From an uncultured Prevotella sp. (GTDB taxonomy: Bacteria; Bacteroidota; Bacteroidia; Bacteroidales; Bacteroidaceae), in NCBI GenBank assembly GCA_947170725.1, contig CAMVUM010000009.1, positions 21,356 to 85,355 on the forward strand: a DNA stretch of 64,000 nt, given 5' to 3'. The notes below the pieces were generated by a model. It was not told the origin of the DNA, did no database searches, and saw nothing but the letters and a program-made list of their open reading frames with translations. A program made the position numbers and the translations under genes. Each line of letters starts with the position of its first letter. The first letter of the stretch is position 1. Shown here piece after piece: positions 43,635 through 52,790 of this stretch.

Positions 43635-44835
43635 AACGTCCTCCCAACCGCGGCAACAGGAAAGCTACCACGCCGAGCAGCGGCGTATAGGCGCAGAAGG
43701 AATATATGGCCTCGATGCCGTAGGTGTCGGCCAGCAGTCCGAGAATGGCACTGGCTATGCCGGCTACGCCGAAAGCGAAGCCGAAGAACAGGCCGGAAAC
43801 GAGGCCGAGCTTGTTGGGGAGCAGTTCCTGGGCATAGAGCAGTATGGCCGGAAAGGCCGACGAGAGCATCAGTCCGGCACCGAAACTGCACACGACGGTA
43901 GTCACGAGGCCGACATGGGGCATGGCGAGACTGAACGGGGCACAGCCGAGAATGGACACCCAGATGACGAACTTACGTCCGTAGCGGTCGCCTACGGGAC
44001 CTCCGACAACAGTACCGATGGCCATGGCAACGAGGAAGACGAAGAGCAGAATCTGCGATGTCTGGACCGAAACGCCGAAGCGCTGAATTAGATAGAACGT
44101 ATAGTAGTTGGTCAGACAAGCCATATAGATATACTTCGAGAATATAAGGAGCATGATGATGAATATCGTGAACACCGTCCGACGCCCCGACAACGGACGC
44201 TTCACACGCTGTCGCATGGCCGCGGGCTCTGCCTTGATTTTCTGAAGATACGATCCATACCAGCGGCAGATGGGCACCATGGCTATGAAGGCGAGCATGG
44301 AGACTACAACAAACCACACGACATTGCCGCGACCATAAGGTGCGACAACGAGCGCGACGAGCAGCGGACCGACGGACGTTCCGAAATTTCCGCCCACCTG
44401 AAAGAGCGACTGTGCTAATCCGCGGCGGCCGCCGCTGGCCAGCGACGTTATTCGCGATGCCTCGGGATGGAGCACCGACGAACCTATGCCGACAAAGGCT
44501 ACGGCCATCAGCACCATCCAGAAACTCCATGCCTGAGACAGAACGACGAGCCCCACAGTGGAGAAACACATTCCGAAAGGCAGGCTCCACGACAACGGGC
44601 GCTTGTCAAACACTAACCCAACGACGGGTTGGAACACAGATGAGGCCAACTGATAGACCAGCGTGATGAGTCCTATCTGGGAAAACGTCAGCGCGAGGTC
44701 GTCCTTCAATATCGGGTAGACGGCACTCACAACCGACTGCAACAGGTCGTTGAAACAGTGTGAAAAACTCAATGCCACCAGCACCGGCAGCGCAATCTTC
44801 TTCGTGTCTATCTGACGGTTATTATCCTTTGCCAT
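43633..44835 (-). CDS. MFS transporter, fosmidomycin-resistance (Fsr)-like
   Basis: 400 aa from ATG 44835 (MAKDNNRQIDTKKIALPVLV); the longer frame from 44892 runs across the promoter (-7 TACCTTTG, minus, 44859-44866) and is rejected. Twelve membrane segments; FSHCFNDLLQSVVSAVYPILKDDLALTFSQIGL, FVGIGSSVLHPEASRITSLASGGRRGLAQSLFQVGGNFGTSVGPL and GDRYGRK are Fsr-clade features. Presumed drug/proton antiporter. Confidence 0.9.
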   Translation of the reverse strand: MAKDNNRQIDTKKIALPVLVALSFSHCFNDLLQSVVSAVYPILKDDLALTFSQIGLITLVYQLASSVFQPVVGLVFDKRPLSWSLPFGMCFSTVGLVVLSQAWSFWMVLMAVAFVGIGSSVLHPEASRITSLASGGRRGLAQSLFQVGGNFGTSVGPLLVALVVAPYGRGNVVWFVVVSMLAFIAMVPICRWYGSYLQKIKAEPAAMRQRVKRPLSGRRTVFTIFIIMLLIFSKYIYMACLTNYYTFYLIQRFGVSVQTSQILLFVFLVAMAIGTVVGGPVGDRYGRKFVIWVSILGCAPFSLAMPHVGLVTTVVCSFGAGLMLSSAFPAILLYAQELLPNKLGLVSGLFFGFAFGVAGIASAILGLLADTYGIEAIYSFCAYTPLLGVVAFLLPRLGGR

Positions 44836-44858
44836 AAATTCAAAATCTTTTCGGGGTG

Positions 44859-44866
44859 CAAAGGTA
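44859..44866 (-). promoter_or_regulatory. -7 box of the MFS gene (TACCTTTG)
   Basis: Perfect TAnnTTTG on the minus strand, 24 bp before the chosen ATG. Confidence 0.6.
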
Positions 44867-45030
44867 GGCAAATTTTCCCGTAGGAACATCAATCGCTACG
44901 ATTTTGATGCACCACGGATATATATCATGATCATACACACATACTCAAAGACGTATTCTCCGTGGATGAATATCCCTGCAAGAACATATCTTTATGCTTT
45001 CAGGACATCGGTTCTTTCATTCAAATTGAC

Positions 45031-45038
45031 TAACTTTG
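45031..45038 (+). promoter_or_regulatory. -7 box of copA (TAACTTTG)
   Basis: Perfect TAnnTTTG 55 bp upstream of ATG 45093. It overlaps the extended frame from 45036, supporting the later start. Confidence 0.6.
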
Positions 45039-45092
45039 CAACCAATTTGCAGCCCATTGGGGCTAACTTCGCAGTCTGAAAACAAAATCATT

Positions 45093-46988
45093 ATGGAAAA
45101 GAAAACTATAGCAGTGCTCGGCATGATGTGCGCCGGATGCGCAGGAAACGTAGAGAGAAAACTGGCGTCGCTGGACGGTGTAGCATCGGCCGCCGTCAAT
45201 CTTCCGGCACGAACGGTGCTCGTGGAGTATGACGGGAGTGTCGTCACGACAGAACGGATGAAAGAGGAACTGGCCGGAATCGGTTATGACATGGTCATCG
45301 AGGAAAACCGCAACGTGGAGACAATCGAACGACAGGCCTTCGTGATGTTGAAGAGGAAGGTAGGCGTGTCGTGGACTCTGGCCCTGCTCGTCATGGCGAT
45401 AAGCATGGGGTGGCTCGACATCGGAAGCTCCGCGACGGCCGGTCAGACAATGATGCTGCTCGCTATGGCCAACATGGTGTACTGCGGGCGACAGTTCTAC
45501 GTCTCGGCATTGCGCCAGCTTCGCCACGCCACGGCAAATATGGACACACTCGTGGCCCTGAGCACCGCCATTTCGTTCGCCTTCAGCGTGTTCAACACGT
45601 TTTGGGGAGAGCGCTATTGGGGCACGCGCGGCATCGAGTGGCATACCTACTACGACGCTTCAGTGATGATCATCACGTTCGTTCTCACCGGCCGTATGCT
45701 CGAAGAACGGGCCAAGCGCGGCACGGCCTCGGCCATACGCTCGCTCATGGAGCTTACACCGAAGACGGCCCATCTCGTGGACCGCACCGGCATTATTGAC
45801 GCCCCGCTGTCAGCGCTGCAGCCGGGAGACATTATCGAGGTGAGACCGGGAGAAAGGATTCCTGTCGACGGTGTGGTCACAGAAACGGCGGCAGGACACA
45901 ATGACAACGCAGCTGCCCGTTTGCCAGAAATCGACGAGAGCATGATCAGCGGTGAGGCACGGCCAGTCGGAAAGGCCGAGGGCGACAGAGTGCTTGCCGG
46001 AACAATCGTGAAGAGCGGCACGTTCAGGTTCCGGGCTGAGAAAGTGGGCGCAGGAACCGTGCTCGCCAATATAATAAAGATGGTGCAGGAAGCACAGGGG
46101 TCCAAAGCGCCAGTGCAGAGAATAACCGACCGAATAGCCATGATTTTCGTACCGGTGGTGACCGCCATATCCATCATGACGTTCATCTTATGGATTGTCT
46201 TCGGAGGTATGGCCGCCCTACCTCATGCCCTTTTATCGGCCGTATCGGTGCTGGTGATTGCCTGTCCGTGCGCTATGGGACTGGCCACGCCCACAGCACT
46301 CATGGTCGGCATAGGCAGAGCTGCCAAACGAAACATTCTCATAAAGGATGCAACGGCGTTGGAGAGCCTGCGCGGGATTGACTCCATCGTGATTGACAAG
46401 ACCGGAACACTGACCATGCCTGATACAGAAAACGGACGTCACGAACGGCTGAAGCCCAACGCCCACGAGGCAATAAAGGAGCTTCAGAAGGCCGGAATAG
46501 AAGTCTACATGATGAGCGGCGACAACGAGGAAGCCGTGGCACAAATTGCACGGGAAGCGGGAATAGGCCATTGGCAGAGCCGCGTGATGCCGCAAGACAA
46601 GGAATATATGGTGAGAAAGTTGCAACAAGAGGGACACAAGGTGGCCATGATAGGCGACGGCATCAACGACAGTCAGGCTCTTGCGGCCGCTGACGCAAGT
46701 ATAGCGATGGGGCAAGGCACCGACGTGGCTATGGACGTGGCGCAGGTGACACTCATGGGAAACGACCTGCGGCGTATTCCCGAGGCCATCGAACTGTCCA
46801 AAAGAACGGTCGCCATGATCCACCAGAATCTCTTTTGGGCCTTTATATATAATATTGTGTGTATTCCGCTCGCTGCAGGTGCACTCTACGGTGTTGTCAA
46901 TTTCCAAATAACACCGATGTGGGCAAGCGCCCTGATGGCCATGAGCAGCGTCAGCGTAGTGCTGAACAGCCTGAGACTAAAGAAATGA
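45093..46988 (+). CDS. copA: Copper-translocating P1B-type ATPase
   Basis: 631 aa from ATG 45093. One N-terminal heavy-metal-binding domain with GMMCAGC (Cys13, Cys16), then ~8 membrane helices, the actuator loop (ESMISGEARPVGK), the transport motif CPC (391-393, IACPCAMGLATPT), phosphorylation site DKTGTLT (Asp435), an HP-type nucleotide region (shortened; the N-domain is small) and the hinge MIGDGINDSQALAAAD. CPC with this HMA points to Cu(I) export from the cytoplasm. The N-domain is compact compared with typical ~740-aa CopA proteins. Confidence 0.93.
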   Translation: MEKKTIAVLGMMCAGCAGNVERKLASLDGVASAAVNLPARTVLVEYDGSVVTTERMKEELAGIGYDMVIEENRNVETIERQAFVMLKRKVGVSWTLALLVMAISMGWLDIGSSATAGQTMMLLAMANMVYCGRQFYVSALRQLRHATANMDTLVALSTAISFAFSVFNTFWGERYWGTRGIEWHTYYDASVMIITFVLTGRMLEERAKRGTASAIRSLMELTPKTAHLVDRTGIIDAPLSALQPGDIIEVRPGERIPVDGVVTETAAGHNDNAAARLPEIDESMISGEARPVGKAEGDRVLAGTIVKSGTFRFRAEKVGAGTVLANIIKMVQEAQGSKAPVQRITDRIAMIFVPVVTAISIMTFILWIVFGGMAALPHALLSAVSVLVIACPCAMGLATPTALMVGIGRAAKRNILIKDATALESLRGIDSIVIDKTGTLTMPDTENGRHERLKPNAHEAIKELQKAGIEVYMMSGDNEEAVAQIAREAGIGHWQSRVMPQDKEYMVRKLQQEGHKVAMIGDGINDSQALAAADASIAMGQGTDVAMDVAQVTLMGNDLRRIPEAIELSKRTVAMIHQNLFWAFIYNIVCIPLAAGALYGVVNFQITPMWASALMAMSSVSVVLNSLRLKK

Positions 46989-46997
46989 GAAGTTAAG

Positions 46998-47086
46998 AAC
47001 GAACGGTGAAAAATGAAGACGTGTTGATGGGCAAATTAATCGTTTCGCCCATCAACACGTCTTCATTTTTCACCGTTCGTTTTTTT
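46998..47086. terminator. 35-bp perfect-stem bidirectional terminator between copA and the C1 peptidase gene
   Basis: Arms 46998-47032 and 47047-47081 are perfect complements (starting AACGAACGGTGAAAAATGAA), 14-nt loop, then a T run. Exceptionally long for a terminator; it ends 4 bp from the peptidase stop codon. Confidence 0.9.
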
Positions 47087-48488
47087 ACTCGTCCGGAAGG
47101 AACAACGGATCCTCCGGCATAACCATGACAGGCTTCTGCTCGTTCATCTTCAGGATGTCTTCGGGAACATATTTCTTGTCCACAACGAGACGGAACATAT
47201 ATTCACGAATCCAGCGGTCGGTCATAATCATGCAACCCTGCTGGCCCCACGATGCGCCCCAACTGTTCTCTACTTTCCATTTCGTGGCCTTGCCGTCGGC
47301 GTCGAGATCAACTGCCGTGAGGGTCATCGCGTGCGTCGAACCGCTGTCGTAGGTGCTGATTCGCTCAGCCTTGTCCATTCCGAAAGTCGTTCCGAAGAGA
47401 CTTCCGTAGTCATAGTTCTCCGTGTCGCCGTAGCCGCGCTTGCGGTCGAGCATCTTGCCGACGTCGTAGGAAGTATAGAGTTTGCGGCCATCCTTCAACG
47501 AAGCGATTGCCATCTTCTCTATGTCGTCCATCGGCAGATTGATATATTTCCAGTTGTGACCGTCGTATGTGTGGCGGTTATACTCCACCTCGTATGTCTT
47601 GTAGTATTCGCGGCGCGGGTCGTTCATAGCCATGATGAACGTACCGTTGAGCGGTTCGCCCACCACTTCCTTGTAGAAAGACATCGGAGTGTATTTCTTC
47701 ACCTCGCCGACCGCACGTCCTTTCTTGTTCTTGAAAGCATAGGTGAACTCCGTCGGCGGCTCTCCGATGGTCAGGGCGAGCATGCGGTAGACCGTAGCGA
47801 GCATCTTCGTCTTCTCGGCGTTTATGGCCGACTGCTTCTTTCCGTCGGCCACCATCTTGCGCAGCTGCAAGCCGTATTCGCGCAGCTTAGACGATATGAG
47901 ACGGCTCATGCGGTTCGTGTTGTCACTCGAAAACGTTTCCGGCATCACCGACTTGGGCACGAGACCGTACTTGTCGGCAAGGTCGGCCACGCCGCAGAAC
48001 GTACCGCCGTCGTTCAGCGGGTTCTTGAAAAAGAACTGAACTCGCAAGTCGTCAATCGGCTTCTTGCCGGTGTCGACTATACCCTGAAGGAAAAGATTGG
48101 CCTTCTCCAGCTGATCCCAGAAGAAGAGATAGCTCTGGGAGAAGTCAACCGTCAGCGAATCGGTGCGCTTGGCAAAGTCTGCCCTGAGCACGTTCATACC
48201 GCTGAACATCCAGCAACGGCCCGAACTCTGCTGGTCGGTGATGGACTGCGACGGTGTCTCGACACTGAAATAAGTGTCCAGTTCGCCGGCGTTAGCGTGG
48301 TTCAAAGCTAAGTTGTCAATAGAGTTTGAGGCGATGGCATTGGCCAACGCACGGTCAGCCGGCGTCGTCAGACGCACCTTGCTGATTTCGTTCAGCATCT
48401 GCTGTGAGATTCCTCCGCCTGCAGTCTGGGCCGCTGCGGCCGCACTGAAAGCAAGGGCGAAGGACAAAAACATTGTTCTACTGTTCAT
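47085..48488 (-). CDS. Secreted C1-family (bleomycin-hydrolase-like) aminopeptidase
   Basis: 467 aa with a signal peptide (MNSRTMFLSFALAFSAAAAA). Papain-fold catalytic residues: Cys92 (QQSSGRCWMFSG), His in STHAMTLTAVD (~390) and Asn in KVENSWGASWG. Typical PepC/BleH length and architecture, but periplasmic rather than cytoplasmic, as is common in Bacteroidetes. It likely trims peptides for uptake. A tandem 22-bp-spaced duplication lies just upstream at 48516-48555. Confidence 0.92.
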   Translation of the reverse strand: MNSRTMFLSFALAFSAAAAAQTAGGGISQQMLNEISKVRLTTPADRALANAIASNSIDNLALNHANAGELDTYFSVETPSQSITDQQSSGRCWMFSGMNVLRADFAKRTDSLTVDFSQSYLFFWDQLEKANLFLQGIVDTGKKPIDDLRVQFFFKNPLNDGGTFCGVADLADKYGLVPKSVMPETFSSDNTNRMSRLISSKLREYGLQLRKMVADGKKQSAINAEKTKMLATVYRMLALTIGEPPTEFTYAFKNKKGRAVGEVKKYTPMSFYKEVVGEPLNGTFIMAMNDPRREYYKTYEVEYNRHTYDGHNWKYINLPMDDIEKMAIASLKDGRKLYTSYDVGKMLDRKRGYGDTENYDYGSLFGTTFGMDKAERISTYDSGSTHAMTLTAVDLDADGKATKWKVENSWGASWGQQGCMIMTDRWIREYMFRLVVDKKYVPEDILKMNEQKPVMVMPEDPLFLPDE

Positions 48489-48515
48489 ATTTACTTGGTT
48501 TTCTCGTTCGTTTGG

Positions 48516-48555
48516 TTTGTATTTACGGTTTGTTTTATTTGTATTTACGGTTTGT
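48516..48555. repeat. 22-bp-spaced direct duplication
   Basis: TTTGTATTTACGGTTTGT occurs at 48516-48533 and again at 48538-48555, an offset of exactly 22 bp, in the short gap between the Nudix and C1 peptidase genes. Confidence 0.8.
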
Positions 48556-48566
48556 CCGGTTTCCGT

Positions 48567-49127
48567 CTATTGCCCGGCGAAATATTTCCAGAGCGGTGCA
48601 GCCATAAGCGCCTGTCTGATTTCACCGCGTTCAAGCATCCCCCTGGCCTCTTCACGGCTGAACGTCCACACCTCGATGTCCTCCGTGGCGTCAAGATGCT
48701 GACCTGCCACCGGCTCCACACCGACGGCAAGGAAACAGTGGGTGACGTTCGTACAGGTGGTCGCATTTGGCGAAACTGTCATCAACTCGTGCCACTCTCC
48801 GCCCGCGAATCCGGTCTCTTCGAGCAGTTCACGGCGGGCGGCAGCCTCCGGTTCCTCTCCTTTCTCCATCACGCCGGCCACTATCTCAAAGCATGTCTGC
48901 CCCAGCGCGTGACGGTATTGGCGGACGAAAAGCATACGGCCGTCACGGGTAACGGCTATGACATTGACCCAATCGGGATATTCCAACACATAATATTCAT
49001 CATTGACAACCCCTGTAGGCAGTTCTACGGTATCCCGGCGGGCCGTCAGCCACGGCCGGCGTATGATATATTCGCTCCGCAGGGTCTTCCACGTCATGTC
49101 GTGTCTATTCATATTCTGCATCTCCAT
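48567..49127 (-). CDS. Nudix hydrolase, ADP-ribose pyrophosphatase-like
   Basis: 186 aa (alternative ATG at 49112). Nudix box GVMEKGEEPEAAARRELLEETGF is intact; upstream DWVNVIAVTRDGRMLFVRQYRH is the ADPRase-type substrate strand pair. It hydrolyses ADP-ribose or related nucleoside diphosphates. It follows the M48 gene by 1 bp, so both are on one transcript with the C1 peptidase probably downstream. Confidence 0.9.
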   Translation of the reverse strand: MEMQNMNRHDMTWKTLRSEYIIRRPWLTARRDTVELPTGVVNDEYYVLEYPDWVNVIAVTRDGRMLFVRQYRHALGQTCFEIVAGVMEKGEEPEAAARRELLEETGFAGGEWHELMTVSPNATTCTNVTHCFLAVGVEPVAGQHLDATEDIEVWTFSREEARGMLERGEIRQALMAAPLWKYFAGQ

Positions 49128-49128
49128 C

Positions 49129-50022
49129 TTATTTTTTTGTAGGTATATGGATGGTCTTCATCGTGCCTGACGAAGACGGAGTTGTGGTGTTCGGCGAAGA
49201 CACGGCGGGAGCAGAACCGCCACGATAGTATGTCATAGCCTCCGGCATCCAACCCTGAATGTTCGCAATGCGCTTGGCATCGCTGGGATGGTCGCTGAAC
49301 AACGACGAACCGCCGCCCGAAGCAGAGGCCATGCGCTGCCAGAAAGGGACGGCCGCCTGAGGGTCATAGCCTGCCATGGCGGCGAAGATAAGCCCGAGAT
49401 GGTCGGCCTCGCTTTCCTGAGAGCGCGAATAGGCGGCCGAACCGATGCTCGAACCGAGTCCGAAGACGGTCGAACCGATCTGCTGGACGTTCTTACTCGC
49501 ACCGGCACCACTGAGCACCGTGCCCAATATCTGGCTGCCATACTGCTGCTTCACCTGATTGCTCAGTCGCTCGGCCGAATGGCGCGCTACGGCATGGGCA
49601 ATCTCATGACCAAGAACGATAGCCAAAGCACCCTCGGTTTGGGTGACGGGCAACAGGCCCTCATAGACCACAATCTTTCCTCCGGGCATACAGAAGGCAT
49701 TGACGTTCTGGTCCTGAACGAGATTGAACTCCCACTGATACTGCGACACATCGCCGGCCATACCGTTGCTCTGGAGATAGCTGACCACGGCCTGAGCCAG
49801 CTTCTGACCAACGCGTTTGACCATCGCCGTGTTGGCGGCATTGGCCGACGGCCTGGCCGACTTCATGTATTCCTGATACTGTTGGTTGCTCAGACTGAGC
49901 ACCTGCTCGTCGCTGACCAGCAGATTCTGTTTCCGTCCTGTGATGGGGACTGTGCTGGTCGTACCGCACCCGGTCACGATAGCAGCCGCTACAGCCAACA
50001 GCCAAACTTTCACCTTCTTCAT
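49129..50022 (-). CDS. M48-family metalloprotease lipoprotein
   Basis: 297 aa. Lipoprotein signal with lipobox V-T-G-C (Cys19). Zinc site HEIAH (His139, Glu140, His143) with the third ligand in SQESEADHLG (~205). DHPSDAKRIANI near the C-terminus is the conserved Loi/YggG-type end. Anchored to a periplasm-facing membrane; members act in outer-membrane protein quality control. Confidence 0.93.
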   Translation of the reverse strand: MKKVKVWLLAVAAAIVTGCGTTSTVPITGRKQNLLVSDEQVLSLSNQQYQEYMKSARPSANAANTAMVKRVGQKLAQAVVSYLQSNGMAGDVSQYQWEFNLVQDQNVNAFCMPGGKIVVYEGLLPVTQTEGALAIVLGHEIAHAVARHSAERLSNQVKQQYGSQILGTVLSGAGASKNVQQIGSTVFGLGSSIGSAAYSRSQESEADHLGLIFAAMAGYDPQAAVPFWQRMASASGGGSSLFSDHPSDAKRIANIQGWMPEAMTYYRGGSAPAVSSPNTTTPSSSGTMKTIHIPTKK

Positions 50023-50189
50023 ATATTCATGTTCGTTTGTTCCCCTTCCATATCGAGTCTATATATATGATTATATATAATTAATGTAGGCATGCACCTA
50101 CCATAATGCAAAAGAACGAAAAAAAAACGAGAAAAACGAAGATGAAGCCGTCAAAAGAACGCTGGAGACGATTTTTGGGTCATGCCGAT

Positions 50190-50242
50190 AAAAAAGCGGA
50201 AAGCCGTGAGACGCCTTCGGCAGACGTCGTCACGGCTTTCCG
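50190..50242 (-). terminator. Terminator of the 50261-50620 gene
   Basis: Minus strand: CGGAAAGCCGTGA arms (50242-50230 / 50209-50197), 13-bp perfect stem, then GCTTTTTTATC. Confidence 0.85.
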
Positions 50243-50260
50243 TTATATGGATATACTGTG

Positions 50261-50620
50261 TTATTTGAGGCCGCGATTGACGAGAGTGGCCTCCATCAGG
50301 AGAGCATATTTCTCATACTGAGCGGGCGTAAGAACATAGTTCATGTACTTCAAATCGCGGCTTACGGCTGCATCAACCAGCGAACTGCGGTCATCTTTGC
50401 CTGCCTGTGAGGCAATCATCATCTCTCCGCAGAAAGCACGATGTATGTCGGCGACGGTCTCCATCTGGTCTACCGTCAGACCAAGTGTCTCACCGAGACG
50501 GCGGATGTTGATGCTCATGTCGTAGTTTGCGGCATCATTCATACTGTTTGTATTCTCATTCTCTGCAAATGTCACGGTCATTGTCAATGCTGCCATGACG
50601 GTTAAAAACAATCTTTTCAT
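50261..50620 (-). CDS. Small secreted protein, unknown function
   Basis: 119 aa with signal peptide (MKRLFLTVMAALTMTVTFAE). Mature part is helical (RRLGETLGLTVDQMETVADIHRAFCGEMMIASQAG...YMNYVLTPAQYEKYALLMEATLVNRGL), with a repeated pattern of a helix followed by LT--QY/M typical of Spy/CpxP-like helical proteins, though no LTxxQ pair is perfectly conserved. Minus-strand -7 box TAACTTTG lies ~100 bp upstream. Function unknown. Confidence 0.65.
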   Translation of the reverse strand: MKRLFLTVMAALTMTVTFAENENTNSMNDAANYDMSINIRRLGETLGLTVDQMETVADIHRAFCGEMMIASQAGKDDRSSLVDAAVSRDLKYMNYVLTPAQYEKYALLMEATLVNRGLK

Positions 50621-51304
50621 CTTTGTTACCCTTTCTTTTTTTAATTACTTACTATTACTACTACTGATACTGACCATTCAGTCTGTGTTGTGTTATCCTT
50701 TTGTTCTTTTGACGGTGCAAAGTTACGTCGGTTTAATCCAACGGCAAACATTTTATTAATTGTTTGCGCACACAGCTGCCTTTTGTTGACCTATATCAAG
50801 GAAACAGTGACATAATGACATCGCGACAGAATCCCCCGCGGCATGAATCTGAAACAAGCTGCAGCCACCGGAGAACGTCCGAATCAGCCTCATCAGTCAT
50901 ACAGAGTGACATGTTCTCACCCGATAAATATATGCCGCACCTCATCCACAGGTCGAGACATCGTCTTGGCTTTGTTTCAACCGGTGAAGGCCCCGATTGT
51001 CAAATCACGTTAACCGGGCGACATTCCCATTTATTGGTGTCTGCCAAAATTGATATTTTTTTTACGAAACACACTCTGGCAAAATGCCTGAAGATTTGCG
51101 TTTTCAAGACCAATAAGGGCCTTAATGCCCCCACCGGCTCCCCACAAAAGCCCCTCCAACTTCCACGAATGGGGAACTTGGGATACCTTAAGGCCCTCCC
51201 GGCTCTCAAATTTCGCAAAACTTCGCGAGTTTTTGATGTCTGAAAATGGGCAAAAAAGTAGTCGGCAGCGAGCAACGGGGCCCTCCCGAGGTTGCAATGG
51301 CGTG
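50621..51304. other. Intergenic region, no credible gene
   Basis: Contains the promoter of the secreted-protein gene and low-complexity, modular sequence that shares pieces (TTCGCGAGTTTT, TAAGGCCCT) with 26212-26345. Long open frames here on both strands lack coding features. Confidence 0.6.
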
Positions 51305-51392
51305 CCCGTTGTGTTGCAACGGCAGCCCCGCCGTAATTCAATAGCGGCCCCGCCATAGAGCCGGGAGGGCCCCGTTGCAACCTCGGTTCTCT
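51273..51392. repeat. 22-bp-period palindromic array (CCGTTGC family)
   Basis: CCCG recurs at 51305, 51327, 51349 and 51371, always 22 bp apart. The block is also framed by inverted repeats: CAACGGGGCCCTCCCG (51273-51288) with its complement at 51362-51377, and CCGAGGTTGCAA (51286-51297) with TTGCAACCTCGG (51375-51386). GTTGCAACGGCAGC (51311-51324 region) is the inverse of a piece of the 26350 array. Confidence 0.85.
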
Positions 51393-51720
51393 CCATTCTG
51401 ATGAATTAGAGAGAGCGCCCCTTCGTAAGTATCTGTATAACAATAAATTGCAAAAACAGTATTTTTCCCGTCGGAAAAAAGTCTAAGAAATGACCTTCGC
51501 TGGATTTGAAAATTTGAGGGCGCGGCGGGAAAATTTTGAAAAGTGTCCCTGGATTTTGCATTTAAATTCAGAATTTATTTTAGATTTTTATCGGTTTGAC
51601 TTAACCGATTGAGAAATAAACTTTTAGCAAATTATTTGAGAAGTGGCGGTAACGAGTTAGCAACCGTGCAAATTTCAGTAGTTTGCGGTGCAATGCTGTC
51701 AAATAACTCTCTCAAACGCA
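51393..51720. other. AT-rich intergenic DNA, no gene seen
   Basis: About 330 bp between the repeat array and the GNAT terminator; becomes clearly more AT-rich toward the GNAT gene. No motif recognised. Confidence 0.55.
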
Positions 51721-51764
51721 AAAGTAGCCAAATCCTTTGATTATCCAAAGAGTTTGACTACTTT
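51721..51764 (-). terminator. Terminator of the GNAT gene
   Basis: AAAGTAG/CTACTTT outer arms plus CAAA/TTTG and CTTTG/CAAAG inner arms, AT-rich flanks. Confidence 0.65.
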
Positions 51765-51791
51765 TATTTAAGCAAAAGATTTGAACGCTTA

Positions 51792-52238
51792 TTAAAATCC
51801 TTGCTGTAAGTGCAAGATAGGAAAAGGTTTACCGGAAGGGTCTAATTCATCCCGCCCTATAACTTTATAGCCCATGTGCAAATAAAATTTGTAAGCCTGC
51901 TCATTATCTTCATTTACATCCACTTTATAGATATTGCATTTGCTAATAGCATAATCCACGAATGCTTTGCCATAACCGTGTCCTTGTTCTTCGGGAAGCA
52001 CGAACAGCATTTCCAGCATATCGTCGCTAAGCCCCATAAATGCGGCTATCCGTCCGTTTTTATTGCGTACTATAAATAATTTGACCGCCGGAAAATATTG
52101 GTTTCTTATTAAAGGTTTGAAATACTCTATATCTTCTTCTTTCAAAAAATGATGAGAACTGCGTACAGACTTTTCCCATACAATCAGAAGTTCATCTAAA
52201 ATTTCGGCTGATAAGGATTGTATTTTTTCTATTTCCAT
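51792..52238 (-). CDS. GNAT-family N-acetyltransferase
   Basis: 148 aa. Motif A is LFVLPEEQGHGYGKAFVDYA (acetyl-CoA pyrophosphate loop Q-x-x-G-x-G/K-like); NEQAYKFYLHMGYKVIGRDELD is motif B with the GF/GY-type end. Codons are notably more AT-rich than in flanking genes, and it lies next to an integrase, suggesting acquired DNA. -7 box TAACTTTG on the minus strand at 52269-52276. Substrate unknown. Confidence 0.9.
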   Translation of the reverse strand: MEIEKIQSLSAEILDELLIVWEKSVRSSHHFLKEEDIEYFKPLIRNQYFPAVKLFIVRNKNGRIAAFMGLSDDMLEMLFVLPEEQGHGYGKAFVDYAISKCNIYKVDVNEDNEQAYKFYLHMGYKVIGRDELDPSGKPFPILHLQQGF

Positions 52239-52340
52239 TTCCGAATATATAAATTAGTAAATCGGTTGCAAAGTTAACAAAAATGCCGTTCATCAGTCAT
52301 TCATGGACGATACTTTTTGTTTTTCAGTGCAATAAGCCGA

Positions 52341-52773
52341 TTACAGCTTCATGCCTCTGCCTTTCCTTTGCGGTTGTATTGGTCGGCGTATATTCTGCCT
52401 TAACTTCTCGAACTGTTCCCTGAACCACTCGGCAATGGGCTTTCGGTCAATGGCGAGAACCAATCTCGTCCCATCCGTGGGGGTCTTTCACCACTTGGAA
52501 ACCAGCCTTTTCGGTCGTAAATTTTCGCCCGTGTTCCTCCGAATAAAGTTTACCTGCATATATCAACGGTTTGCCGCTGACAGTGCGTTTTATGTCGTAC
52601 TCTCTTAAAACTCCGCTCTTGCAGAGTGCCTTTATCCCAGCTCGAACCGTCGGGGCGATAACCCCGAACAGTTCGCAGATTTCCCACTCGGTCATGGTGG
52701 TTGCACCTATATCGCTCGGCAGGGAGATATTGCCCTGCCCGTCCATCGTGATAATGTTCCTTTCTTCTTTCAT
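52341..52773 (-). pseudogene. Winged-helix/HTH protein next to the integrase, frameshifted
   Basis: ATG 52773: MKEERNIITMDGQGNISLPS then DIGATTMTEWEICELFGVIAPTVRAGIKALCKSGVLREYDIKRTVSG, an HTH-bearing protein of ~108 aa ending at 52447. Dropping one base of the C5 run (plus-strand G5, 52479-52483) joins it to a natural continuation (VKDPTDGTRLVLAIDRKPIA and EWFREQFEKLRQNIRR) that ends RKGRGMKL at 52341. It is therefore either a pseudogene by one insertion or a sequencing error. Confidence 0.6.
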
Positions 52774-52790
52774 CGGTATTCTGTTTTTAA

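Noticed and set aside
47331..48311. 326-codon open frame on the plus strand
   Set aside because: Antisense to the C1 peptidase, whose catalytic motifs are intact.
50764..51443. Overlapping 147-159-codon frames on both strands
   Set aside because: They run through repeat-rich intergenic DNA, have no signal, domain or normal composition, and one needs a non-ATG start.
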